Source of the DNA: Hyphomonas atlantica corrig.
GTDB lineage: Bacteria > Pseudomonadota > Alphaproteobacteria > Caulobacterales > Hyphomonadaceae
Length of the DNA stretch: 64,000 bases
Assembly: GCF_000682715.1 (NCBI RefSeq)
Contig: NZ_AWFH01000006.1
Location: forward strand, 24,361-88,360
Direction: 5' to 3'
The notes under the pieces are model-generated. The model did not search any database and was not told the DNA's origin. It was given only the letters and a program-made list of their open reading frames with translations. Of the stretch, positions 9,156 through 16,300 are shown in pieces; position 1 is the stretch's first letter; each line of letters opens with the position of its first letter. Made by a program: the position numbers and the translations under genes.

Positions 9156-10592
9156 CTATTTGCGATAGTCGAGCGGTGGGTCACGATCGCCGAGCAGGGA
9201 TTTGTATTCGTAGTCCGGACCACGGGCTTCATCGAATTCTGTGCGCGCCTTTTTCCGCAAATCTTCATTCGTGAACAACTCGACAGCGGCGAGCGTGATC
9301 GTCTCGGCGGCAACTTGCGTCCCCTTGTGGCCGATAGATGTGCCACTGGCCGCAACAGCCTGCCAAGAATGCGCAGGTGTTCCCGGCACCCAGGTTGCTG
9401 TGCGCAGTCCGACGGTTGGCACTGCATAAGACACATCCCCCACATCCGTTGAGCCATAGCCAAGCGACACTTCGAAGGGCTGTACTTCCGAGGCTGATGA
9501 CAGTGGCAACGATTGGTTGGCGAGCGTTGTGGAGATGGTCTCGGCGAATTCCAGTTCAGCCTCTGTATATTCCACGCCGCCCACGATGCGAAGCTTCTCG
9601 TCCATCAGAAGCGCCAGCGTTTCGTTCACGAGCAGTGGGTTGTTGCCGTGGATGACTTCCCACTCCACTTCAGTTCCGGTTCCCTGTGCCGCGCCCCGCG
9701 CAGCGTTTTCCAGACGCGACCAGATCGCTTCAACGCCGTCTGGGGAGGGATGGCGGACATAGTAGAACACTTCCGCAAAGTCCGGCACGACATTGGGGGC
9801 CGAACCGCCAGAGGTGATGACGTAATGCATCCGCGCATCCTGCGGGATGTGCTCGTGCATCATGTTGGCCATCATATTCATCGCTTCAACGCCATCCAGC
9901 GCGGACCGCCCCTGTTCCGGAGCGCCAGCCGCATGGGCAGAGATTCCGGAAAAGCGGAACTTCGCAGACCGGTTCGCCAGCGTCGTGTTGGCCGCGGCAG
10001 AGTTGCGATCCCCCGGATGCCAGTGAATGGCGATGTCGACATCTTCGAACAGGCCCGCGCGGACCATGTAGACCTTGCCGGAGCCGCCCTCCTCGGCCGG
10101 TGTGCCATAGACGCGGATACGGCCCGGTGTCCCGCTCTCTTCCAGCCAGTTCCGAATGGCGATGGCCGCCGAGACAGACCCCGCCCCGAACAGATTGTGC
10201 CCGCAGGCGTGACCGGCGAGCTTACCATTGACACCTTTGCGCGTTGGCAGGGCCGACTGGTTGATACCTGGCAGCGCGTCCATTTCGGCCAGCAGCGCGA
10301 TGACCGGACCACCAGAGCCGTATTCGGCCACGAAGGCTGTCGGAATATCTGCCACGCCTGGCGTTACAGTGAAGCCTGCATCTGCAAGGGTTTCCTGAAG
10401 CAGGGTGGAAGACTTCTCTTCCTGATAGCCAAGCTCTGCCCAGTCCCACAGGCTGTCCGACAAGTACGCCGTCAACTCGGCCTGGCTGCGCGCTTCGTCC
10501 AGCGCAGCGCTCTCGGCCGCGTCGGGCCAGGCAGGGGTGGCGGCGCAGGCGGCCAGCAGACAGGCGGTAAACGCGGGCAGGATGGATCGCAT
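9156..10592 (-). CDS. M20 family amidohydrolase, AbgB-like, secreted or lipoprotein
   Basis: A 478-aa metallopeptidase-fold amidohydrolase. The start at 10592 (MRSILPAF) has a GGAG site upstream and gives a signal peptide with a lipobox-like LAAC near residue 15; a longer start at 10616 is possible. Zinc-site motifs are AGHACGHNLFGA near 115-126, GTPAEEGGSGK near 155, and IHWHPGD near 180, with the satellite-domain SGISAHAA. The pattern fits the aminobenzoyl-glutamate hydrolase B (AbgB) subgroup. The envelope location suggests scavenging of amide-linked substrates; the substrate is unproven. Confidence 0.87.
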   Translation of the reverse strand: MRSILPAFTACLLAACAATPAWPDAAESAALDEARSQAELTAYLSDSLWDWAELGYQEEKSSTLLQETLADAGFTVTPGVADIPTAFVAEYGSGGPVIALLAEMDALPGINQSALPTRKGVNGKLAGHACGHNLFGAGSVSAAIAIRNWLEESGTPGRIRVYGTPAEEGGSGKVYMVRAGLFEDVDIAIHWHPGDRNSAAANTTLANRSAKFRFSGISAHAAGAPEQGRSALDGVEAMNMMANMMHEHIPQDARMHYVITSGGSAPNVVPDFAEVFYYVRHPSPDGVEAIWSRLENAARGAAQGTGTEVEWEVIHGNNPLLVNETLALLMDEKLRIVGGVEYTEAELEFAETISTTLANQSLPLSSASEVQPFEVSLGYGSTDVGDVSYAVPTVGLRTATWVPGTPAHSWQAVAASGTSIGHKGTQVAAETITLAAVELFTNEDLRKKARTEFDEARGPDYEYKSLLGDRDPPLDYRK

Positions 10593-10705
10593 GAGCAAGC
10601 TCCGTGAAATTGGCATGATGCGCCCGAGCTTGCGGCACCTTGCCCCTGGGCGCAAGGGTGGCTGGCCCCTTCCCTCACGGCCCCGGCAAGGCTAAGAGCG
10701 CGGCC

Positions 10706-11353
10706 ATGAGCCTTGTTGCCCTCATCGATTACGGATCCGGAAACCTGCACTCCGCCGGCAGGGCGCTGCGGGAAGCGGCGCGCCTTGGCGAGACCGGCCA
10801 CGAGATCCGCATCACGAACCGCGCCGAAGACATTCTGGCGGCAGAACGTGTGGTGCTGCCGGGCGTGGGTCATTTCGCAGATTGCGCCGCGGGCCTGCGG
10901 GCCCAGACCGGCGTGGTTGAGGCACTGGAGACGGCCTGCCTGAAGGGCGGCAAGCCCTTCCTCGGCATCTGTGTTGGCATGCAGCTTTTGGCCGAGACGG
11001 GCCGTGAAGACGGCGCGACGCCGGGCCTCGGCTGGATCGCCGGGGAGGTTGCACGCATCCAGCCGGGCGACGCCTTTCGCGTGCCGCACATGGGCTGGAA
11101 CGAGCTGTCCCTGCGCGGCGCGCCGCATCCGGTCCTGTCAGGTCTGGGCGCTGAGCCGCACGTCTATTTCACGCATTCCTACGCCTTCACGACAGCCGAC
11201 CCCGCCGATATGGCCGCCACGGCGAGCTATGGCGCAGAGGCGATCACCGCAGCGGTGGCGCGGGCCAATCTGTTCGGCACGCAATTCCACCCCGAAAAGT
11301 CGCAAGCCCTTGGCCTGCGCATCCTGTCCAATTTCCTGAGCTGGGACCCATGA
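10706..11353 (+). CDS. hisH: Imidazole glycerol phosphate synthase glutaminase subunit HisH
   Basis: A 215-aa class I glutamine amidotransferase. The start at 10706 gives [13 protein letters not shown], the normal HisH N-terminus; the open frame further upstream has no domain. The catalytic triad is visible as Cys in FLGICVGMQ (near residue 85) and His/Glu in QFHPEKS (near 195). It supplies ammonia to HisF for formation of IGP and AICAR. hisA follows 91 bp downstream after a palindromic repeat; hisF is displaced about 5.7 kb away. Confidence 0.96.
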   Translation: MSLVALIDYGSGNLHSAGRALREAARLGETGHEIRITNRAEDILAAERVVLPGVGHFADCAAGLRAQTGVVEALETACLKGGKPFLGICVGMQLLAETGREDGATPGLGWIAGEVARIQPGDAFRVPHMGWNELSLRGAPHPVLSGLGAEPHVYFTHSYAFTTADPADMAATASYGAEAITAAVARANLFGTQFHPEKSQALGLRILSNFLSWDP

Positions 11354-11363
11354 ACCGGCTCAC

Positions 11364-11424
11364 CCTGAGCGAAGTCGAAGGGCGAGCCTCTCCCAGCCCG
11401 CGCTCTCCTTCGACTTCGCTCAGG
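11364..11424. repeat. 18-bp inverted-repeat doublet between hisH and hisA (REP-like)
   Basis: Perfect inverted arms CCTGAGCGAAGTCGAAGG (11364-11381) and its reverse complement (11407-11424), with a 25-bp spacer. They fill nearly the whole hisH-hisA gap. Sequences of this kind are known as dispersed intergenic repeats in Alphaproteobacteria. On RNA it could form a strong hairpin between the two genes and modulate read-through, but there is no U-tract. Confidence 0.85.
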
Positions 11425-11444
11425 ATGAGCGCCAAGGAGCGACT

Positions 11445-12167
11445 ATGAGTTTTACCCTGTACCCCGCGATCGATTTGAAAGACGGCCAGTGCGTGCGCCT
11501 GCTGCGCGGCGAGATGGACAAGGCGACCGTCTTCTCTGACAGCCCGGCTGACCAGGCCCGCGCCTTTCGCGAGGCGGGGTTCACGCATCTTCACGTGGTG
11601 GATCTGAACGGCGCCTTTGAAGGCAAGGCCGTGAACCGCGCCGCTGTGGAGGCGATCCTGAGCGCGACCGATGCGCCGGTGCAGCTTGGCGGCGGCATCC
11701 GCACCCGCGCGCAGATCGATGCCTGGCTGGAGGCCGGCATCTCCCGCGTCATCCTGGGCACGGCGGCGCTGCGCGATCCGGAGCTTGTGAAAGAGGCCGC
11801 CCGCGCCCTGCCCGGCAAGATCGTGGTCGGCATCGACGCGAAGGATGGCATGGTCGCCGTAGAAGGCTGGGCCGAGACCAGCGACATGAGGGCGACCGAA
11901 CTGGCCAAGGCCTTTGAAGGCTGCGGCGTCGCGGCCATCGTCGCCACAGACATTGGCCGCGACGGGCTGAAAACCGGCGTCAATGTTCCGTTCACGGCAG
12001 AGCTTGCCAACTCCGTCAGCATTCCAATCATCGCCTCCGGCGGTGTCGCCAGCACGGACGACATCCGCGCCCTGATCGCCGCCGATGCCCCGATCGCGGG
12101 GTCGATCCTGGGCCGCGCGCTCTATGACGGGGACATTGTGGCGGCGGAGGTTATTGATGTTGTTTAG
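11445..12167 (+). CDS. hisA: Phosphoribosylformimino-AICAR ribotide isomerase HisA
   Basis: A 240-aa (beta-alpha)8 barrel with an AAGGAG site before the ATG. It carries [14 protein letters not shown] at the N-terminus (catalytic Asp), GGGIRT near residue 80, VGIDAKDG near 127 (second Asp region), and IIASGGV near 190 with phosphate-binding Gly residues. It isomerises ProFAR to PRFAR for HisF/HisH. After it the his cluster is broken by about 4.9 kb of unrelated DNA. Confidence 0.97.
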   Translation: MSFTLYPAIDLKDGQCVRLLRGEMDKATVFSDSPADQARAFREAGFTHLHVVDLNGAFEGKAVNRAAVEAILSATDAPVQLGGGIRTRAQIDAWLEAGISRVILGTAALRDPELVKEAARALPGKIVVGIDAKDGMVAVEGWAETSDMRATELAKAFEGCGVAAIVATDIGRDGLKTGVNVPFTAELANSVSIPIIASGGVASTDDIRALIAADAPIAGSILGRALYDGDIVAAEVIDVV

Positions 12168-12302
12168 TTCATCATATTGATTTGGGTTTGCGCGCCAGCG
12201 CCATGTTTCGCTTGAACGACAGCGGGCACGTTATTGCCTCCGCTAACCATTCAAGGCAGCGTCGCGAAACGTCGATCACGTCCCGCGCCGCTACGATTGA
12301 AT

Positions 12303-12509
12303 TTACGTCGTATGACAAGCTTTGCAGCAATAGTAGCACCCATTCGACTGAATGTACTTTTTCTTGGCTTCAAGAACCGCTGGTCCACAACTTGCGAATT
12401 CTCCCAAGTATGTCCGGTTGTACATTTCGGGCATCCTGCTGCAGCCGGTTACATGTACTTCGTGGTCCCCATTCAGTTGGGCGCGGTCATTCACATAGTA
12501 ACTAGACAT
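12303..12509 (-). CDS. Small Cys-rich protein with C-terminal CYYCCKACHT motif
   Basis: A 68-aa protein with a GGAG site 8 nt before its ATG. It reads as a known type of small bacterial orphan: an N-terminal YYVNDRAQLNGDHEVH, then TGCSRMP, LGEFASCGPAVLEAKKKY and a terminal NGCYYCCKACHT. Six or seven cysteines and several histidines suggest metal binding, probably zinc. Function unknown. It lies in a stretch of lower GC than its neighbours between hisA and the GIY-YIG locus, with no partner gene, which suggests acquisition by transfer. Confidence 0.75.
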   Translation of the reverse strand: MSSYYVNDRAQLNGDHEVHVTGCSRMPEMYNRTYLGEFASCGPAVLEAKKKYIQSNGCYYCCKACHTT

Positions 12510-12881
12510 TTTATGTCTCCGTACTTTGCCGGAGGGTTGCCGGATGGGGAAATCACCCCTAAAAAAGGCATACCGCTTCGGCGGTTAATGGACCGAGGGG
12601 ACACGGTACTTGCCTTCGAAATCGAGTAGCCGTGCCCTCTCGGGACGCACAATCTGTGTGCATCCCACACAGTAGACTAAGCGCTGGTCAGCGAGTCCAG
12701 TATCACGCGTGTGAATTCCACGGCCATTCACCCAAAAATTAGGTGTTTCGAGGGTATATTCTCTGTTTGTTCACAACCACTGCGCTAATAACTCATCAAA
12801 CTCTACTTCAAGTATGCTTGTTTGAACGCTAGATCGAATCGCTGCTGTCAACGACGATTCGAATTATCCGTGCCCCTACTA
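12510..12881. other. AT-richer intergenic stretch without a convincing gene
   Basis: No open frame here has domain content or a good ribosome site, apart from a doubtful 38-codon frame at 12513-12629. Base composition is visibly lower in GC than the flanking his genes and many stop codons occur in all frames. A weak inverted repeat (CTGTGTG / CACACAG) lies near 12655-12675. The stretch holds the upstream region of the small Cys-rich gene and ends at the first REP-like palindrome. Confidence 0.5.
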
Positions 12882-12913
12882 GCCGCAGCCCCCTGCGGAG
12901 GCAGGGGGCTATC
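12882..12913 (-). repeat. REP-like palindrome, copy D
   Basis: A 32-bp element whose stem is AGCCCCCTG / CAGGGGGCT (12887-12895 with 12902-12910). Read on the minus strand it shares the core CCTGCCT-CGCAGG and flanks with copies A, B and C. Relative to those the outer stem bases have changed in pairs, so the pairing is kept. Confidence 0.85.
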
Positions 12914-12952
12914 TCGGAACCGTTCCGCACGGTGCATGAGGCAAAAGCCGGG

Positions 12953-12984
12953 GATGGATACCTGCCTGCGCAGGTATCTTCGGA
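12953..12984 (+). repeat. REP-like palindrome, copy A
   Basis: A 32-bp element with arms GATACCTG (12957-12964) and CAGGTATC (12971-12978). It is 31/32 identical to copy B, which lies in inverted orientation on the other side of the GIY-YIG gene. With copy D it forms a tail-opposed doublet separated by 39 bp. Confidence 0.9.
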
Positions 12985-13060
12985 GGTGGGAAGGTGCCAG
13001 TCTTTTCCTGTTTGCCTGAGGCATGTAGGGTTCTGATATCGCCGTTTCTGGGGGAATATC

Positions 13061-13348
13061 GTGGCGTTCTATGCGTACATCATGGCCAACCGCAAGAATG
13101 GTGCGCTGTATGCAGGCCATACGGACAATATCGCGGCCCGTGTGTTGGCCCACCGGGAGGGACGCGGCGCAGCCCATACAAGCAAATACAACATTAAGCG
13201 CCTTGTCTGGATGGAAGCGCACGACACGCGAGAGGCGGCGAAGACGCGAGAATACCAGATCAAGAAATGGAAACGCGACTGGAAGATCCGCCTGATTGAA
13301 GAGACCAACCCCGACTGGAAGGATTTGTGGTTCAGTTTGAATCAATAG
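13061..13348 (+). CDS. Solo GIY-YIG nuclease (YhbQ/UPF0213-like)
   Basis: A 95-aa single-domain GIY-YIG endonuclease with a GTG start and a GGGGG-rich ribosome site. The two-strand signature is FYAYIMANRKNGALYAGHT (Y near residues 4-6, with LYAG replacing the usual YIG-type triplet), then the catalytic Arg in ARVLAHREG near 26-34, and Glu in MEAHDTREAAKTREYQIKKWKR near 51-72. NPDWKDL near the end is typical of this subfamily. Such solo proteins have unknown cellular roles. Here the gene is bracketed by doublets of a 32-bp palindrome, which suggests a link to repeat spread; that link is inference. Confidence 0.92.
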   Translation: MAFYAYIMANRKNGALYAGHTDNIAARVLAHREGRGAAHTSKYNIKRLVWMEAHDTREAAKTREYQIKKWKRDWKIRLIEETNPDWKDLWFSLNQ

Positions 13349-13368
13349 TCTTTGTCCTGTACAAATAT

Positions 13369-13397
13369 CCGGACTGGCTCTCACCATCCGGGTATCC
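13369..13397 (+). repeat. Dispersed 29-bp repeat, copy 1
   Basis: CCGGACTGGC, four variable bases, then ACCATCCGGGTATCC. The same arrangement with the same 4-bp spacer recurs at 63970-63998, so 25 of 29 bases match across 50 kb. It is imperfectly palindromic (ATATCCGGA against TCCGGGTAT). It lies 20 bp after the GIY-YIG stop codon. Confidence 0.8.
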
Positions 13398-13419
13398 CGT
13401 ATTCCCGGCCCCTGATGGA

Positions 13420-13800
13420 ACCGACAGCGCGGCGGGCGCCGTGGCGCTCCGCCTTGGTTTTGGAATGGCTACGGAATGGAGCGTTACCGCCCGCCGCGCC
13501 GGACAGGGTCTTCAGCGGACACCTCGAAAGGGCCCAAGATCCCGGGTCTTCGTTACCGGCGCCGCGCGAACATTGCCTCCGTGCTTTTCACACGAAAGGC
13601 TGATCCGGGGAGGCCTTACTCCCGTGCGTCCGGACGAGGCGGATTCCCAACCGAGCTTCCTCGGCTCACCCTGGCCTGACCTGCCTAGGGCCCGGCGGGA
13701 CCGTCTATCTCCCGCAAGGCCCATCCCGTCCCTGACCCCACAACCAGAACGGCACCTGATCCGGCTCCCGTGAGGGCAGGAGGGAAGTATGGGGTGGGAA
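13420..13800. ncRNA. Candidate structured non-coding segment beside the GIY-YIG gene
   Basis: No frame shows protein-like content, but hairpins are dense. There is a perfect 12-bp stem GCGCGGCGGGCG (13427-13438) with its complement (13488-13499), enclosing a second stem CGCTCC / GGAGCG (13445-13450 with 13478-13483). Three more hairpins follow: GGGAG / CTCCC (13608-13623), CCGAG-CTTC-CTCGG (13651-13664) and GCGGGA / TCCCGC (13695-13715). This is compatible with a structured RNA of either strand. It does not match RNase P RNA or tmRNA signatures. The assignment as RNA is inference. Confidence 0.3.
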
Positions 13801-13822
13801 GCTATCAGACGGATTCCCCCGT

Positions 13823-13854
13823 TCCGAAGATGCCTGCGCAGGCAGGTATCCATC
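13823..13854 (-). repeat. REP-like palindrome, copy B
   Basis: Reverse-complement copy of element A with a single mismatch in 32 bp. With copy C it forms a second inverted doublet, separated by 38 bp, closely matching the 39-bp spacing of the D/A doublet upstream of the GIY-YIG gene. Confidence 0.9.
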
Positions 13855-13892
13855 TCCTGCCATCGCCTGAAGCGCTTGAGGATACAGCCAGA

Positions 13893-13924
13893 GATGGGCC
13901 CCTGCCTGCGCAGGGGCCTGCGGA
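13893..13924 (+). repeat. REP-like palindrome, copy C
   Basis: Same 32-bp frame and same core (CCTGCCTGCGCAGG) as copy A, but the three bases on each side of the core are GCC / GGC instead of ATA / TAT. All three changes are compensatory. Similarity to copy A also extends about 19 bp upstream (pattern GC-A/T-TGAGG, four bases, AGCC). Confidence 0.9.
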
Positions 13925-13962
13925 GGAGAGGGGAAATCCTAATTCTCCCACAAAGTCCGCCT

Positions 13963-14035
13963 CCCCGGCGCATGCCGGGGTCTCCCGCCGTTAGGGCGCG
14001 GAGCCAGCCGCAGGAGACTCCGGCATGCGCCGGAG
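13963..14035. repeat. Second palindrome family, inverted doublet E/F
   Basis: Element E (13963-13985) has stem CCCCGGC-GCAT-GCCGGGG followed by TCTCC. Element F (14013-14035) is the inverted copy, with stem CTCCGGC-GCAT-GCCGGAG read on the minus strand, also followed by TCTCC. The only two differences form a compensatory pair (C:G to T:A). The spacer is 27 bp. Confidence 0.85.
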
Positions 14036-14190
14036 ATACGGGACGGAGGAGACTGAATCCCCTGAACCGTGCAGGACGCATTTGGCGGCTCTGTTCCGTG
14101 ATGGGCCCCCAGACCGCTGGCGCGGTCGGGGGTGACGCCAGGAGGAGAGGGCGGGACTCTATCCCCACACGGTAGAATGGAGGGCGCGGC

Positions 14191-14973
14191 TTAACCGGCG
14201 CGGCGGGTGAGGAGAGAGGCGCCGCTGTCGATGGCGATATAGGGGCGCGAGAAGCCGAGGGCGCGGTTCTTGCCGGCGCGTTTGGCGGCATAGAGCGCCT
14301 TGTCTGCGCGGGACAGCAGGGTGGAGATTTCAGACGGGCGCGCGCCTTCGCAATAGCCAAGACTGATCGTGACCGGAAGATCCCCTTCCCGCGTGTAGAC
14401 CGGAGACGCGCCGACGACTTCCACAAGGCGGCGAAAGGCGCGAACGGCCTCGACCTCTGAAGAGAAGATGCCCGCAATCGCGAATTCTTCTCCGCCCAGC
14501 CGCGCGATCAGGCACTCATCTGGTGCGTGCGTGTTCAGCGTTTCGGCAAGGTCCCTCAACACGATGTCACCCACATCATGGCCCCAGCGATCATTCACGG
14601 CCTTGAAATCGTCCACATCGGCCAGCGCACAGAAGAAACGGCGACCGGACCCGCTGGCACGGCTGCGCATCTCCCGGACGCCATCGAAGAAGGCGCGGCG
14701 ATTGGGCAGGCCGGTCAGCTCGTCCAGATAGGCGAGGCGATGATTCTCACGCGCCAGGTCTCGCGAGCGCATGTCGGCGCGCAGGATGAAGAAGCTGCAG
14801 ATCGGTGCGATCAGCAGGGGCAGGAGGATGGCACGCAGGAGCGTGTCAGACCGGGTGGTGACAGGGTCCATCGCCAGCCAGGCGATGACCGGCACGACCG
14901 CCAGCACAATTGCGCCTAGCGTAATCAAGACGCCAAAGCCGATGGCGCGGCGGACTTCCTTTGAAATCGTCAT
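14191..14973 (-). CDS. Membrane diguanylate cyclase (GGEEF), paralogue 1
   Basis: A 260-aa protein with two transmembrane helices (about 12-33 and 45-64) and a GGDEF domain from DELTGLPNRRAFF near residue 84. The active-site signature is intact (LGGEEF, residues 159-164) and ADVDDFKAVND near 118-128 holds the metal-binding Asp. No RxxD inhibitory site is visible upstream of GGEEF. It is predicted to make c-di-GMP at the inner membrane. It lies in tandem, same strand, with a close paralogue upstream, both inserted between hisA and hisF. Confidence 0.92.
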   Translation of the reverse strand: MTISKEVRRAIGFGVLITLGAIVLAVVPVIAWLAMDPVTTRSDTLLRAILLPLLIAPICSFFILRADMRSRDLARENHRLAYLDELTGLPNRRAFFDGVREMRSRASGSGRRFFCALADVDDFKAVNDRWGHDVGDIVLRDLAETLNTHAPDECLIARLGGEEFAIAGIFSSEVEAVRAFRRLVEVVGASPVYTREGDLPVTISLGYCEGARPSEISTLLSRADKALYAAKRAGKNRALGFSRPYIAIDSGASLLTRRAG

Positions 14974-15088
14974 CCTGACGACCCTCCAACACGATTTGTA
15001 TTTATTATTGCAATCGTTTGTAACGGTAGGCCGTTAACGCCCATACCCATAGCGGCGTAAGGATTTGAGGAAGTGTGTTTACCGGCTG

Positions 15089-15868
15089 TTAAGCAGCGGT
15101 GCCGGCCGAGCGGGCGAAGCTGCCGGTCTGGCGGGAGGGGTGGTTGAAGTCCAGCGCGCGGTTCTTGCCGCCCCGCTTGGCCGCGTAGAGCGCGCGATCG
15201 GCCTGGGACAGGATCGAGGACAGCTCTGTCGTGCGGGACCCCTCGCAATAGCCGAGGCTGATCGTCACCGGCAGCGGGCCGTCTGGGGTCAGGATGGGCG
15301 TGCGGTCCACCACGGCAACAAGGGCCCGGAAGGCGCGGGCCGCATCGGCCTCACTCGGGAACATGCCGGCCATGGAGAATTCCTCTCCGCCGAGCCGGGC
15401 CACGATGGAATCAACCGGCGCCTTGGCATTCAGCGTGGCCGCAATCTCTCGCAACACCTGGTCGCCGGCCTCATGGCCTAGTTGGTCATTCACGCGCTTG
15501 AAATTGTCGACATCTGCGATGGCGCAGTAAAAATGGTGGCCGACAAAGCCTGCGCGGGCCTGGATCTGGCGGGCTGCCTCAAAGAAGGCGCGGCGATTGG
15601 GCAGGCCGGTCAGCTCGTCCATATGGGCGAGGCGGTAATTCTCACGCGCCAGGCGGGCGGCGCGGATATGATCCTTCAGGACAAAATAGCAGAAAACCGG
15701 CGCAATCAGCATCGGCATGATCGCTGCCATGATCAGCACATCGATTGGCGTGATCTCCTGCAGCGCCTGTATCCAGATCGCCACCATCACCACTGAAGCC
15801 AACACCGACCCCGCGATTACCAGAACTCCTGTTCTGATCGCGTTCGACACATCCTGTGAAATAGACAT
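15089..15868 (-). CDS. Membrane diguanylate cyclase (GGEEF), paralogue 2
   Basis: A 259-aa protein. The start at 15868 (MSISQDVSNAI) has an AGGGAGA site and aligns with the paralogue's N-terminus. Architecture is identical to the 14191-14973 gene: two transmembrane helices, DELTGLPNRRAFF, IADVDNFKRVND, RLGGEEF and SLGYCEG. Most of the GGDEF domain is shared while the membrane part has diverged, so the pair looks like a tandem duplication with a changed sensory or membrane portion. Active cyclase expected; no RxxD inhibitory site is seen. Confidence 0.92.
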   Translation of the reverse strand: MSISQDVSNAIRTGVLVIAGSVLASVVMVAIWIQALQEITPIDVLIMAAIMPMLIAPVFCYFVLKDHIRAARLARENYRLAHMDELTGLPNRRAFFEAARQIQARAGFVGHHFYCAIADVDNFKRVNDQLGHEAGDQVLREIAATLNAKAPVDSIVARLGGEEFSMAGMFPSEADAARAFRALVAVVDRTPILTPDGPLPVTISLGYCEGSRTTELSSILSQADRALYAAKRGGKNRALDFNHPSRQTGSFARSAGTAA

Positions 15869-15998
15869 TGCGTCTCCCTGTCCCACCGGAGATTGATCGC
15901 ATAGCCGCATTAAGCGGGTCCCTATTTCCGCAGGGGAATTGGTCAGGGGCAGTTAGGGTCTGATTATCCATGATGGATCGGGGCGGGGTCCGCGCATG

Positions 15999-16026
15999 AA
16001 AAAAGCCGGCCTCATGGACCGGCTTT
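15999..16026 (-). terminator. Rho-independent terminator of the 62-aa protein gene
   Basis: Stem AAAGCCGG (16002-16009) with CCGGCTTT (16019-16026) and a 9-nt loop. Read on the minus strand it runs into six T residues (16004-15999). It lies about 20 bp past the stop of the small gene at 16047-16235. Confidence 0.8.
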
Positions 16027-16046
16027 CCTGGCGTATTCGGGCGCGA

Positions 16047-16235
16047 TTAGCGTGCCATCTGGCGCGGCTTGTTCGCAACATTCGTGACGTGCTCGGCCAC
16101 GGCCGGAATGAGGCGCGGGCTTTTGGACTGGCGACGCCCGAGGAAGTGAAGCGTTGCGCGGCGAGCGGCATAGGCTGCGCTCGTCGTTGCGGCAGCGGTT
16201 CCGGCGGCGATGGCGATCTGTTTCCAGAGTTTCAT
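16047..16235 (-). CDS. Small basic protein, 62 aa, hydrophobic N-terminus
   Basis: Starts MKLWKQIAIAAGTAAATTSA, with an AGGAGCC-type site before the ATG at 16235. An Ala-rich hydrophobic stretch (about residues 5-22) could be a membrane anchor, followed by a basic Arg-rich region. It resembles the gene at 16667-16879 (MKxxxQ followed by an Ala-rich segment and an Arg/Lys-rich tail). Function unknown. It is the last of three tiny minus-strand genes in a row and has its own terminator. Confidence 0.6.
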   Translation of the reverse strand: MKLWKQIAIAAGTAAATTSAAYAARRATLHFLGRRQSKSPRLIPAVAEHVTNVANKPRQMAR

Positions 16236-16300
16236 GTCAGGCTCCTTTGTATGGCGTTCACCCAATCAATGCGCGCCCTCGCCCGCCGGTTCCGAATGGC

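Noticed and set aside
9513..10607. Long plus-strand open frame opposite the M20 hydrolase gene
   Set aside because: The minus-strand gene has clear family motifs; the plus frame has no domain content and is a GC-driven shadow.
12513..12629. 38-codon plus-strand frame (MSPYFAGGLPDGEITPKKG...)
   Set aside because: Looks vaguely protein-like, but it is short, has no clear ribosome site, and no homologue comes to mind; could be a gene fragment.
13400..13800. RNase P RNA or tmRNA in the hairpin-rich segment
   Set aside because: Neither strand shows the conserved GAGGAAAGTCC / ACAGAA core of RNase P RNA or the tmRNA acceptor and tag region.
12882..13924. Possible CRISPR array
   Set aside because: Only four copies, alternating in orientation, palindromic, and with a gene between the pairs; spacing is not array-like.
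13512..14477. 321-codon minus-strand frame across the repeats and the first cyclase
   Set aside because: It runs through both palindrome families and into the GGDEF gene in another frame; its repeated MDTCLRR and SPAHAGV strings are translations of the palindromes.
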